NCBI GenBank assembly: GCA_017521875.1 | Contig: JAFXBH010000305.1 | Location: 1 to 12,648, forward strand | Length of the DNA stretch: 12,648 nucleotides | Origin: Oscillospiraceae bacterium | GTDB lineage: Bacteria; Bacillota; Clostridia; Oscillospirales; Oscillospiraceae | Direction of reading: 5' to 3' | Part shown: one piece after another, positions 6,673 to 12,648 of the stretch | How positions within the stretch are numbered: position 1 is the first letter of the stretch | Layout of the letters: the number at the start of each line of letters is the position of its first letter | The notes under the pieces: generated by a model | Told to the model about the DNA's origin: nothing | What the model saw: only the letters and a program-made list of their open reading frames with translations | Database searches by the model: none | Program-made: the position numbers and the translations under genes

Positions 6673-6685
6673 GGCACAATGTGCC
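6673..6685. promoter_or_regulatory. Short dyad in the htrA leader
   Basis: GGCACA and TGTGCC are perfect 6-base inverted arms about one central base. The dyad lies about 17 bases downstream of the htrA -10 box and about 65 bases before the start codon, a usual repressor position. No regulator can be named. Confidence 0.35.
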
Positions 6686-6701
6686 ATATTTTTGCATAAT
6701 T

Positions 6702-6729
6702 ATCATATCATATTCCCATTTTTCGTCAA
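6702..6729 (-). promoter_or_regulatory. Sigma-A-like promoter for htrA-LCP
   Basis: Minus strand: -35 TTGACG (6724-6729), 16-base spacer, -10 TATGAT (6702-6707). It lies just downstream of the preceding operon's terminator and gives a leader of about 90 bases. Confidence 0.6.
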
Positions 6730-6741
6730 GTGGAAAATTGC

Positions 6742-6777
6742 AAAAAACGGAGGGCTGCAAACTGCCCTCCGTTTTTT
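6742..6777 (-). terminator. Rho-independent terminator ending the galE-to-DHHW operon
   Basis: AAAAAACGGAGGGC (6742-6755) pairs with GCCCTCCGTTTTTT (6764-6777) around an 8-base loop. Read on the minus strand it has a GC-rich core followed by TTTTTTG. The stem begins directly after the DHHW stop codon (6778-6780), so the A-run after that codon forms its base. Its symmetry would also permit termination in the plus direction, but no plus-strand gene is near. Confidence 0.9.
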
Positions 6778-7881
6778 TTATTTCAATGTGGTACTGTTAT
6801 TCAGAATCAGGGTACTGTACAGAAACAGCACATCTGCATTTTGCGCCGGCAGGTATTCTTCCAGCAGGTCAGAACTGACATAGCGGATATCCACCAAGGT
6901 GATTTTTCCATAGCCTTCGGTGAGCAGCGGCGCTAACGCGCTGGCAAAGGAGTCCCGGAAAATGACCAGTTCCCGGTTGGGGTCGGCGTTGGGGTTTTCT
7001 ATGGTCAGCACTGACTGCGGGCCGGAGAGAAATACATCATAGGGATCTAATCCGGAGAGTTTCTCCCGGTCGTAGATCCCCTTATATTCTCCGGTCTCCC
7101 AATAATAGACCCGGCAAGCAGAGAGCATTGCATTTTCCATCACCAGCAATTCCTCTCCGCCCATAGGCAGTGCCGCCTGTCCGTGGTAAACACCGTAAAA
7201 TGCTCCGGTTACAGGAACAGCGGTGAAATTTCCCTCTTCCGGAGGCGTGACTCCCATGGCTCTGCTGAGGATTCTGGCCACCGGCACCAGTTTCTCCTGC
7301 CGCCAATGGGTATCGGTGCGGTAGTAATGGGAAATGTCCAGTCCACCGGTGATGTCGATCATTTGTGCCCAGGGCATTCCCTCTGCCACCTGGCGGAACA
7401 AGTCTTCATAATCCATTGTCGGATATCCGTTCTCCGACGCCAGGTAATATCCTTTATCCGGAATTACCGATACATAGATATGATCGTGGTGATCTTTCAG
7501 GTAGCGATGGTAGATGACATTGAATTTTTTCAATGCGTTGGATATAGACGCCTGATTCAGGGGGTACTCCAACTTGGCGGCGTAGCCGTCTTCCAGATAG
7601 ATACCGTTGTTATCTTTCATCTGCAGGACATTGTAAGCATACAGGGCTTTCAGGGTACGGAAATCCTCCCGCAGGGGAAATTGATCCAAGGTATAACTTT
7701 CAAAATCCCGTGCAAGACTGCCGTCCAGAAATTTGTCCGCAGAGAATTCCGGCATCTGCTGCAAAGGTCTTCGCTCCGATTGAGAAATGGATTTTGCAGG
7801 ATGAAACCAAGCAATGACTGTGAGTAAGATCCACACCGCCACCACGGTGCAGATACCAATATTACGAATATTTTTTCTCAT
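6778..7881 (-). CDS. DHHW-family (AlgX/AlgJ-like) polysaccharide O-acetylation protein
   Basis: A 367-residue extracytoplasmic protein with one N-terminal signal-anchor helix (about 6-26). It carries DTHW at 190-193, the signature after which the DHHW family is named and the equivalent of the Asp-x-His pair of AlgX/AlgJ. A late FRDSF (308-312) with S311 is the probable nucleophile, giving an SGNH-hydrolase-like layout. By analogy with alginate acetylation, it would take acetyl groups delivered across the membrane by the MBOAT partner and place them on a surface polymer. Start ATG at 7879-7881 follows an AGGGGGT site. The frame stays open 37 codons upstream, but that stretch lies within the MBOAT gene in another frame. 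It follows the MBOAT stop by 10 bases and is the last gene before the terminator. The acceptor polymer is unknown. Confidence 0.88.
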   Translation of the reverse strand: MRKNIRNIGICTVVAVWILLTVIAWFHPAKSISQSERRPLQQMPEFSADKFLDGSLARDFESYTLDQFPLREDFRTLKALYAYNVLQMKDNNGIYLEDGYAAKLEYPLNQASISNALKKFNVIYHRYLKDHHDHIYVSVIPDKGYYLASENGYPTMDYEDLFRQVAEGMPWAQMIDITGGLDISHYYRTDTHWRQEKLVPVARILSRAMGVTPPEEGNFTAVPVTGAFYGVYHGQAALPMGGEELLVMENAMLSACRVYYWETGEYKGIYDREKLSGLDPYDVFLSGPQSVLTIENPNADPNRELVIFRDSFASALAPLLTEGYGKITLVDIRYVSSDLLEEYLPAQNADVLFLYSTLILNNSTTLK

Positions 7882-7891
7882 TTTGTACCCC

Positions 7892-9277
7892 CTAAAAACG
7901 GAAATACAGGAACGGGCTGAAAGATCCGTCCACAAGGCAAGCCGTGGATAGTAACAACAATGCCAGCAGAATGATCGGCTCCAGGATCCCACCGGCTATG
8001 GTGCCGGAGAGTCTCTCCCCCACCCGCTTCACCAGCGGTGTTGCCCCAAGAATTCCAACAGCAAACAGGATAAAGAAACTTTTCAGGTAATAAAGTGCCT
8101 CCGGTGTCCACAGGGGAATCCCGCTTAACCCGAACATTCCCCGCAGATCCTGTCCTGCCTGAGATATGCTTTGGGCATTGAACAACACAAAACTGATACA
8201 CACCAGCAAAAGCACATAGGCGTGTTTTACCGCAGCAGGCAGTTTCTGTAAAAAGGGCAGCCACTTTTCTGCCAGCAATAAAATGCCAAAAAACAGTCCC
8301 CAAAGCACAAAATTCCACGCCGCGCCGTGCCACAGGCCAGTCAGAATCCAAACTGTCAGAATATTCAGTACCCAGCGGCCTGTTTTCACCCGGTTGCCGC
8401 CCATAGGGATATACACATAGTCCCGGAACCAACTTCCAAGACTCATATGCCACCGGCGCCAGAATTCCGTGACACTTTGGGAGATATAGGGATAATTGAA
8501 ATTTTCGTTGAAATGAAAGCCGAAGATCCGTCCCAGGCCAATGGCCATATCCGAATATCCGGAAAAATCGAAATAGATATGGAGCATAAAAGCAACGGCG
8601 TAGAGCCAGCAGAACAGTACCGACGGGGTATCCGACCCCCGAAACAGTTCCGTCAGCAAAGCAAACTGATCAGCAATGAGGATTTTCTTTCCCAAGCCGA
8701 TGAGAAAACGCCGCAGGCCGCAGAAAATATCCTCACGACTATGGGTGCGGCTATCCAGTTCCCTGTTCACATCGGCGTACCGGACAATGGGGCCGGCGAT
8801 CAGTTGGGGAAATAATGTCACATAGGCGGCAAAGTTCACCGGATTCTTTTGCACCGGCACTACGCCCCTATAGACATCGATGGTATAACTGAGACTTTGG
8901 AAGGTATAGAAACTGATACCGATGGGCAGTGCCAGGCGCAGAAGGGGTGCTTGGAATCCAGTGAGGGTATTGAATCCGGTGATGAAAAAATCCGCATATT
9001 TGAACACCGCCAGCAGGCCTAAACTAACAGCCACTGACACCAGTAGCCAAAACTTCTTCCAGTTTTGCATTTCTGCTCTGCCAATGGCGATGCCACAGAA
9101 GTAAAAAAGTAAAATCGTCGCCAGCATCAGCAGGACATACTTCGGCTCCCCCCAGGCATAGAAAATCAGGCTGAATACCAGCAGCACTGCATTTTTCATT
9201 TTTTGGGGAACGAGGAAATAGCACAGCAGGATCACCGGCAGAAAGTAATACAAAAACGGAATGCTGGAAAACAGCAT
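7892..9277 (-). CDS. MBOAT-family membrane O-acyltransferase (AlgI/PatA/DltB-like)
   Basis: A polytopic membrane protein of 461 residues with about a dozen hydrophobic segments. It is expected to pass an acyl group, usually acetyl, from the cytoplasm to an extracellular partner. Family landmarks: ALPIGISFYTFQSLSY (116-131), FPQLIAGPIVRY (156-167), YFDFSGYSDMAIGLG (235-249), EFWRRWHMSLGSWFRD (271-286) with H277, and GLWHGAAWNF (314-323) with the second invariant histidine H317. Start ATG at 9275-9277 has AAAGGAGG 6 bases upstream. The DHHW gene lies 10 bases downstream, so the two are probably translationally coupled. That pairing argues for polysaccharide O-acetylation rather than D-alanylation, since no dltA, dltC or dltD is nearby. 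Confidence 0.93.
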   Translation of the reverse strand: MLFSSIPFLYYFLPVILLCYFLVPQKMKNAVLLVFSLIFYAWGEPKYVLLMLATILLFYFCGIAIGRAEMQNWKKFWLLVSVAVSLGLLAVFKYADFFITGFNTLTGFQAPLLRLALPIGISFYTFQSLSYTIDVYRGVVPVQKNPVNFAAYVTLFPQLIAGPIVRYADVNRELDSRTHSREDIFCGLRRFLIGLGKKILIADQFALLTELFRGSDTPSVLFCWLYAVAFMLHIYFDFSGYSDMAIGLGRIFGFHFNENFNYPYISQSVTEFWRRWHMSLGSWFRDYVYIPMGGNRVKTGRWVLNILTVWILTGLWHGAAWNFVLWGLFFGILLLAEKWLPFLQKLPAAVKHAYVLLLVCISFVLFNAQSISQAGQDLRGMFGLSGIPLWTPEALYYLKSFFILFAVGILGATPLVKRVGERLSGTIAGGILEPIILLALLLLSTACLVDGSFSPFLYFRF

Positions 9278-9316
9278 ACACTTCCTCCTTTGTTGACAGG
9301 ACAGTTATACACAGAA

Positions 9317-9344
9317 GCCGGACGCGCAGAGATGCGCGCCCGGC
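9317..9344 (-). promoter_or_regulatory. GC-rich hairpin between the DUF4358 and MBOAT genes
   Basis: GCCGGACGCGC (9317-9327) pairs with GCGCGCCCGGC (9334-9344), 11 pairs including one G-U, around a 6-base loop. On the transcribed minus strand it is followed by TTCTGTGTATAAC rather than a T-run. It is therefore better read as a partial attenuator or an mRNA-processing or stability element than as a full terminator. It could lower or uncouple expression of the MBOAT-DHHW pair relative to upstream genes. Confidence 0.5.
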
Positions 9345-9356
9345 ATTTTATCTTGC

Positions 9357-9890
9357 TTACAGGGTAAAGTCCACCTTGCCGCCGCAAAGTTCTTTGTACC
9401 CGTCCACATAGGACTGCGCAGAAATACCCAGGCCACTGTCTGCCATCACAAACAGTACGGTATCTCCGTATCCGGCAACCATTACCTGGTCTGCCCCTGC
9501 GCAGATCCATTTGCGGGGATCGATGTTCTCCTTCATCTGCTGGGCAACAGTTTTGGCATCGGCTGCATTCTTCACCCGCACCATCACCAAAGAAAATGCC
9601 TGGGCTCCGGTCATAGGCTCGTACACGGCAGCATCGGCAATCGACTCTGCAGAATCCAGCCCGGTATAGCCTTTCAGCGCCCAAAGTCCCTCTTCTGAGG
9701 TATCCTTCAGATCAAGGGGCATAAAGCCGCCCATAAACTGGGGTTGTTCCTTCTCTATCAACTTGCTTACATTTTCTTCCATCGTACCGGGCAGCGGCTG
9801 CTGGTTTCCGGCATCGGGGTTCTTTCTTCTGCAGGCTGCGCAAGTAAAAAGCAGCGCCAGCAGCAGCAAAAACAGAATGATTTTTTTCAT
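9357..9890 (-). CDS. DUF4358 domain-containing putative lipoprotein
   Basis: 177 residues. The N-terminus (MKKIILFLLLLALLFTCAAC) is a signal peptide ending at a likely lipidated Cys20. The lipobox is non-canonical, CAAC rather than LAAC; Cys17 is an alternative. The rest is a single soluble domain (about 35-177) matching my recollection of DUF4358, whose function is unknown and which in Clostridia often sits beside MBOAT/DHHW genes. The mature protein would sit on the outer face of the membrane. Start ATG at 9888-9890 overlaps the VanZ stop as ATGA, with AGGAGG 10 bases upstream, so translation is coupled. Position in the operon suggests a helper role in surface-polymer acylation, but no catalytic motif is evident. 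Confidence 0.8.
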   Translation of the reverse strand: MKKIILFLLLLALLFTCAACRRKNPDAGNQQPLPGTMEENVSKLIEKEQPQFMGGFMPLDLKDTSEEGLWALKGYTGLDSAESIADAAVYEPMTGAQAFSLVMVRVKNAADAKTVAQQMKENIDPRKWICAGADQVMVAGYGDTVLFVMADSGLGISAQSYVDGYKELCGGKVDFTL

Positions 9891-10354
9891 TTGGGTGTAT
9901 CCTCCTGGTGTTGTTTTGCCTTTTTCTTACAGACAGTATACCCAACCAGCAGGAAAATCATACCCAGCAAAACACCGGAGGTATCAATCAGTACATCTTT
10001 GATGCTGGGCCCCCGGTCCGGGACAATGCGCTGAATGGTCTCGTCCACACTTGCCACCAAAACACCTGCCGCAATCGCGAATACACGGGGTTTCTGCAGC
10101 AGGGACAGAAGCCAGGTCAGCAATGCACCCAAACAGGCAAATTCCGTCAGGTGGGCCAGTTTCCGCAGCAGGCCGCGGCCGGCCTGAGGTACACCGTCAC
10201 CGTGGTAGAAAATGGCTGCTATCACCTTTCCCACCCAATCGCTGATGGCACCGGAAACTTCACCGGGCAGCATGGAATTGCCCCAGATAAACAGCACATT
10301 GCAGATCAGCAGTACCACACACCAGCGAATCTTTCGATTTCTCTTTTCAGTCAT
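9887..10354 (-). CDS. VanZ-like family membrane protein
   Basis: 155 residues with about four membrane helices (near 10-27, 66-86, 91-108, 122-142). VanZ-family marks are IWGNS (23-27), RKLAHLTEF (64-72), DETIQ (104-108) and the conserved aspartates D120 and D124 followed by G127. VanZ relatives are linked with glycopeptide tolerance and surface properties, but their biochemical action is not established. ATG at 10352-10354 is chosen since AGGTG lies 7 bases upstream; GTG one codon earlier (10355-10357) is possible. Its start overlaps the end of mntP and its stop overlaps the start of the DUF4358 gene, so three genes are translationally coupled. Nothing suggests a vancomycin-resistance cluster: no vanHAX-type genes are near. 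Confidence 0.85.
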   Translation of the reverse strand: MTEKRNRKIRWCVVLLICNVLFIWGNSMLPGEVSGAISDWVGKVIAAIFYHGDGVPQAGRGLLRKLAHLTEFACLGALLTWLLSLLQKPRVFAIAAGVLVASVDETIQRIVPDRGPSIKDVLIDTSGVLLGMIFLLVGYTVCKKKAKQHQEDTPK

Positions 10355-10938
10355 CACAGTACACCTAAATGCTCCAGCAGAATCTTTACTCCCAAAAGGA
10401 TCAAGATCACGCCGCCGGCGATCTGGGCTTTTTTCTCAAAGCGGCTGCCGAAGATATTCCCGATCTTCACGCCCATACCGGAGAACAGTCCTGTGGTCAG
10501 GCCAATGAGAGCAACCGCAAAGAAAATATTCCCCTTTCCGGTGACGGGAATGCCGGTCATCGCCAGAGAAATACCCACCGCCAGGGCGTCTACACTGGTG
10601 GCGACAGCCATCACAAACATCGTTTTTACGGAAAAGTCTCCGCCACAATTCTCGCACTCACATTCGGAGGAAAATGCCTCTTTCAGCATATTGATACCAA
10701 TAATCGCCAGCAAGCCAAAGGCTACCCAATGGTCAAAGGCTTTAATGGCATCGGCAAAGAGCATTCCCAAAAAGAAACCTGCAAGAGGCATCAGCGCCTG
10801 AAATCCGCCAAACCAAACGCCGCAGGTCAAACACTCCCGCAGGCCGGCCTTTCTGACCGTCAGGCCTTTACACATAGACACCGCAAAAGCATCCATACTC
10901 ACGCTCAATGCCAGTAAAAGTAACGCGCCTAATCCCAT
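10354..10938 (-). CDS. mntP: MntP-type manganese efflux pump
   Basis: A small membrane protein of 194 residues with about six helices arranged as two related halves. It exports Mn2+ in characterised relatives. Acidic residues within the family repeats are present: D16 in SVSMDAFAVS (helix 1) and D117 in ATSVDALAVG (helix 4). The loop between halves (91-102) contains C93, C95 and C98 in an acidic context (SECECENCGG), a possible metal-binding patch; how common this is in relatives cannot be judged here. Start ATG at 10936-10938 has GGAGG 6 bases upstream. It lies 38 bases after galE and overlaps vanZ. No yybP-ykoY manganese riboswitch fits in that short gap; a 14-base palindrome is there instead. 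A metal pump inside a polysaccharide operon is unexpected. Confidence 0.9.
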   Translation of the reverse strand: MGLGALLLLALSVSMDAFAVSMCKGLTVRKAGLRECLTCGVWFGGFQALMPLAGFFLGMLFADAIKAFDHWVAFGLLAIIGINMLKEAFSSECECENCGGDFSVKTMFVMAVATSVDALAVGISLAMTGIPVTGKGNIFFAVALIGLTTGLFSGMGVKIGNIFGSRFEKKAQIAGGVILILLGVKILLEHLGVL

Positions 10939-10952
10939 AGGATTCCTCCGAT

Positions 10953-10966
10953 TTTTGCATGCAAAA
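10953..10966. promoter_or_regulatory. Palindrome between galE and mntP
   Basis: TTTTGCATGCAAAA is a perfect 14-base palindrome, 14 bases before the mntP start and just upstream of its ribosome binding site. The TTTGC...GCAAA form is loosely reminiscent of MntR-like operators, but no promoter is clearly visible beside it. It could also be a weak RNA hairpin. Confidence 0.3.
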
Positions 10967-10976
10967 TAGTAATTGA

Positions 10977-11990
10977 TTATTGATATCCCTTAGGATTTTT
11001 GCTCTGCCAATTCCAGGCATCCCGGCACATATCCGCCAAGTTTTTCTCCGCCTTCCAGCCCAGAAGTTCTGCGCTCTTGTCCGGCGCCGCATAGCAAACT
11101 GCCAAATCACCGGGACGACGGTCAGTGATGCGGTAGGGTACGGAAATATTGTTTACCTGCTGGAAGGTATTGACAAGGTCCAACACGCTATATCCTGTGC
11201 CTGTACCCAGGTTAAAGGCTTCACAGCCTGTGTGATTCATCACATATTTGACTGCGGCAACGTGGCCCTTAGCCAAGTCCACCACATGTATGTAGTCCCG
11301 GACACCGGTACCGTCGTGGGTATCATAGTCATTGCCGAAAACACTCAGTTGCTCCCGGCGACCCACTGCCACCTGGGTGACATAGGGCATCAGATTATTG
11401 GGAATGCCCTGGGGGTCTTCCCCGATCATACCGGATTTATGAGCGCCGATCGGATTAAAGTACCGCAGCAGGCACACACTCCAGGCCTTTTCTGCTCTGC
11501 AGAGATCCATCAGAATTTGCTCAGTCATATATTTTGTCCAGCCGTAAGGATTGGTACAGCCACCGGTACGGGCGGTCTCCCGCAAAGGCATGGGGTTGCC
11601 CTCGGTATATACCGTGGCAGAAGAGGAGAAGATCAGATTCTGCATTCCCACTTCCTGCATCACCTTTGTCAGGACAATGGTAGCATTCAGGTTGTTATCG
11701 TAATAACGCCAAGGCTGCGCCACAGATTCACCCACTGCTTTCAAGCCAGCAAAGTGAATACAGCAGTCAATTTGATTTTCTGCAAAAATCTTCCGCAGCA
11801 GTTCCTCATCCCGCACATCCCCCTCATAGAAACGAACGGTCTTTCCTGTCAGGTCCTGTACACGGCGTAAACTCTCCATATTGGAGTTGCATAAGTTGTC
11901 CACAACCACAACCTCATAGCCGCTTTCCAGCAGTTCCAAGCAGGTATGGGAACCAATATAGCCTGCGCCACCGGTTACTAAAATACGCAT
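10977..11990 (-). CDS. galE: UDP-glucose 4-epimerase
   Basis: Interconverts UDP-glucose and UDP-galactose, and sometimes the N-acetyl forms, feeding galactose units into surface polysaccharide or the Leloir pathway. 337 residues, the usual length for the short-chain dehydrogenase-type epimerase. The NAD-binding GGAGYIGSH is at 7-15, and DNLCNS at 31-36. The catalytic set is S124, Y149 and K153 (YGWTK), the same numbering as the E. coli enzyme, and RYFNPIGAH lies at 176-184. The start is ATG at 11988-11990. AGGAG (12000-12004) is 9 bases upstream of it, but directly abuts the alternative ATG at 11997-11999, which is too close. It is the first gene of the operon and has its own promoter. No galK or galT is near, so a role in polymer precursor supply is favoured. 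Confidence 0.95.
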   Translation of the reverse strand: MRILVTGGAGYIGSHTCLELLESGYEVVVVDNLCNSNMESLRRVQDLTGKTVRFYEGDVRDEELLRKIFAENQIDCCIHFAGLKAVGESVAQPWRYYDNNLNATIVLTKVMQEVGMQNLIFSSSATVYTEGNPMPLRETARTGGCTNPYGWTKYMTEQILMDLCRAEKAWSVCLLRYFNPIGAHKSGMIGEDPQGIPNNLMPYVTQVAVGRREQLSVFGNDYDTHDGTGVRDYIHVVDLAKGHVAAVKYVMNHTGCEAFNLGTGTGYSVLDLVNTFQQVNNISVPYRITDRRPGDLAVCYAAPDKSAELLGWKAEKNLADMCRDAWNWQSKNPKGYQ

Positions 11991-11999
11991 ATTTTTCAT

Positions 12000-12004
12000 C
12001 TCCT
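12000..12004 (-). promoter_or_regulatory. Ribosome binding site that sets the galE start
   Basis: AGGAG on the minus strand is 9 bases before ATG at 11988-11990 and 0 bases before ATG at 11997-11999. The spacing picks the shorter protein beginning MRILVTGG. Confidence 0.7.
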
Positions 12005-12016
12005 ATATAAACTGAC

Positions 12017-12037
12017 AGACAGATTTGCTCTCTGTCT
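12017..12037 (-). promoter_or_regulatory. Hairpin in the galE leader
   Basis: AGACAGA (12017-12023) and TCTGTCT (12031-12037) are 7-base inverted arms around a 7-base loop, between the promoter and the ribosome binding site. No T-run follows. It may be a leader RNA stem or an operator; the GACAG word also recurs near the -35 box. Confidence 0.35.
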
Positions 12038-12052
12038 ATACTTGTATTTTTT

Positions 12053-12081
12053 ATTGTATCACAAAAACTGTCTGCCGTCTA
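12053..12081 (-). promoter_or_regulatory. Promoter for the galE operon
   Basis: Minus strand: -35 TAGACG (12076-12081), 17-base spacer, -10 TACAAT (12053-12058) preceded by an extended TGA. It lies downstream of the preceding gene's terminator and about 63 bases before galE. It is the only clear promoter before the six genes that follow. Confidence 0.6.
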
Positions 12082-12115
12082 TCGCTTTTTGCGGAAGAAA
12101 CTGGGGGCGGAACGC

Positions 12116-12148
12116 AAAAAATCCGGACTGAAATCAGTCCGGATTTTT
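12116..12148 (-). terminator. Rho-independent terminator of the O-antigen-ligase-like gene
   Basis: AAAAATCCGGACTG (12116-12129 or one base on) pairs with CAGTCCGGATTTTT (12135-12148) around a 4-base AAAT loop. Read on the minus strand it ends in TTTTTTG and starts 6 bases after the stop codon. Confidence 0.9.
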
Positions 12149-12154
12149 ATTCTT

Positions 12155-12648
12155 TCACTTTTTATTCAATTGAAATTCAACAATGGCCAGAGTTGCGGAA
12201 TAGAACAGCACCGGGCCGATATTGAACATATGGCAGTCTACCATACTGGTCAGCAGCAACGCAGTGATGGACAGGCCGGCAAACAGTTTCTCTGTGGAGA
12301 AGTTTTTAGTAAACAGGCCAAATGTCTGCACACGGTGGTAGACATAGGCAGCAAAGCAGGTAATGCCGCCGGTAGCCACCAATTGCACCAGGGTATTGTG
12401 CCAACGGGGTGGGAACAGGGCCGTATAAACAGGAGCATTTCCCCAAGCATAGGGCCAAAAATCCACCGGGAAGAAAGATCCGCCAAAAATCGGGAATTTC
12501 AAAAACTGTTTGAACCCCTCCACATAGGTTTCCATTCGTTGCCAGGAGTCAAATCCCAGTTCCGGCAGGACTTTGAAGAGGCGGGACAGTTCACTATGGA
12601 AGAAAATCAGCATCAAAAGGGGCACACCGATCACAATGATGTGAACCC
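12155..12648 (-). CDS. O-antigen ligase/polymerase-like membrane protein, C-terminal part (partial)
   Basis: The frame is open from the right window edge to TAA at 12155-12157, giving 164 residues of a longer protein; its start lies outside. It shows a hydrophobic helix at the visible left end, then an extracytoplasmic loop rich in aromatic residues (GGSFFPVDFWPYAWGN). A PRWHNTLVQL motif follows (His codon at 12398-12400), leading straight into a helix with ATGG. Two more helices run to the end. The WHN-type motif in the long outer loop before a Gly-containing helix is characteristic of the Wzy_C/O-antigen ligase superfamily, which polymerises or ligates lipid-linked glycans outside the membrane. 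The family call rests on this pattern only. It fits the neighbouring polysaccharide genes although it is transcribed as a separate unit. Confidence 0.72.
   Translation of the reverse strand, partial: VHIIVIGVPLLMLIFFHSELSRLFKVLPELGFDSWQRMETYVEGFKQFLKFPIFGGSFFPVDFWPYAWGNAPVYTALFPPRWHNTLVQLVATGGITCFAAYVYHRVQTFGLFTKNFSTEKLFAGLSITALLLTSMVDCHMFNIGPVLFYSATLAIVEFQLNKK

Noticed and set aside
5171..6883. A 570-codon open frame on the plus strand opposite htrA
   Set aside because: It runs through the htrA gene, its promoter and the next terminator, with a composition rich in His, Ile and Gln and no family likeness. The minus-strand HtrA triad is intact.
7892..9277. DltB of a D-alanylation (dlt) operon
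   Set aside because: MBOAT sequence alone would allow it, but the partner is a DHHW protein and no dltA, dltC or dltD is present; acetylation of a glycan fits better.
9887..10354. Glycopeptide-resistance cluster suggested by a VanZ homologue
   Set aside because: No vanH, vanA/B-type ligase, vanX or vanRS genes are nearby; VanZ-like proteins are widespread outside resistance clusters.
9908..10801. A 297-codon open frame on the plus strand opposite vanZ and mntP
   Set aside because: It overlaps two clear membrane-protein genes, lacks a convincing ribosome binding site and resembles no known protein.
10939..10976. yybP-ykoY manganese riboswitch before mntP
   Set aside because: The gap is only 38 bases, far too short for that aptamer; only a 14-base palindrome is present.
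10980..11870. A 296-codon open frame on the plus strand opposite galE
   Set aside because: Antisense shadow of a fully conserved epimerase gene.

Overview
The window looks like a chromosomal segment of a low-to-mid GC Firmicute, most likely a gut clostridium of the Oscillospiraceae type. This is an inference. It rests on the strong AGGAGG-type ribosome binding sites, the mix of ATG, GTG and TTG starts, sigma-A-like promoters, DHHW/DUF4358/VanZ/LCP families typical of Clostridia, and the Cys-containing lipoyl domains seen in that group. No mobile element, tRNA, rRNA or CRISPR array was seen. Coding is dense, and no gap exceeds about 170 bases.

Left region (1-4145) is a lipoate-dependent 2-oxoacid dehydrogenase locus. 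On the minus strand a DeoR-family regulator (2223-2972) precedes its own terminator. Next comes a promoter driving an E2 acyltransferase with three lipoyl domains (154-2061, TTG start), followed after 18 bases by the N-terminus of what is probably a thiamine-diphosphate E1 subunit (1-135, cut by the window edge). Divergent from the regulator is a lipoate-protein ligase (3124-4110, plus strand), which would attach lipoate to the E2. The promoters of the regulator and of E2 carry the same half-sites (TGTTATA and TATAACA) over the -10 and start site. This suggests that the regulator controls both itself and the dehydrogenase operon.

Middle region (4149-6607, minus strand) holds a membrane-anchored HtrA-type serine protease with one PDZ domain, then a LytR-CpsA-Psr glycopolymer transferase. 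They are probably co-transcribed from a promoter at 6702-6729, and the unit ends at a bidirectional terminator shared with the lipoate ligase gene.

Right region (6778-12648, minus strand) is concerned mainly with cell-surface polysaccharide. The tail of an O-antigen-ligase-like membrane protein enters at the right edge and ends at a strong terminator. A promoter at 12053-12081 then starts a six-gene run: galE, mntP, vanZ-like, a DUF4358 lipoprotein, an MBOAT O-acyltransferase and a DHHW (AlgX/AlgJ-like) protein. The genes are closely spaced, two pairs overlap by a few bases, and the run ends in a terminator that begins at the last stop codon. MBOAT plus DHHW is the classic pairing for O-acetylating an exported polymer. 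The VanZ and DUF4358 proteins lack assigned jobs but travel with this module. No wholly unknown gene system is evident; the most testable new ideas are the shared operator of the dehydrogenase locus and the composite polysaccharide-modification operon.
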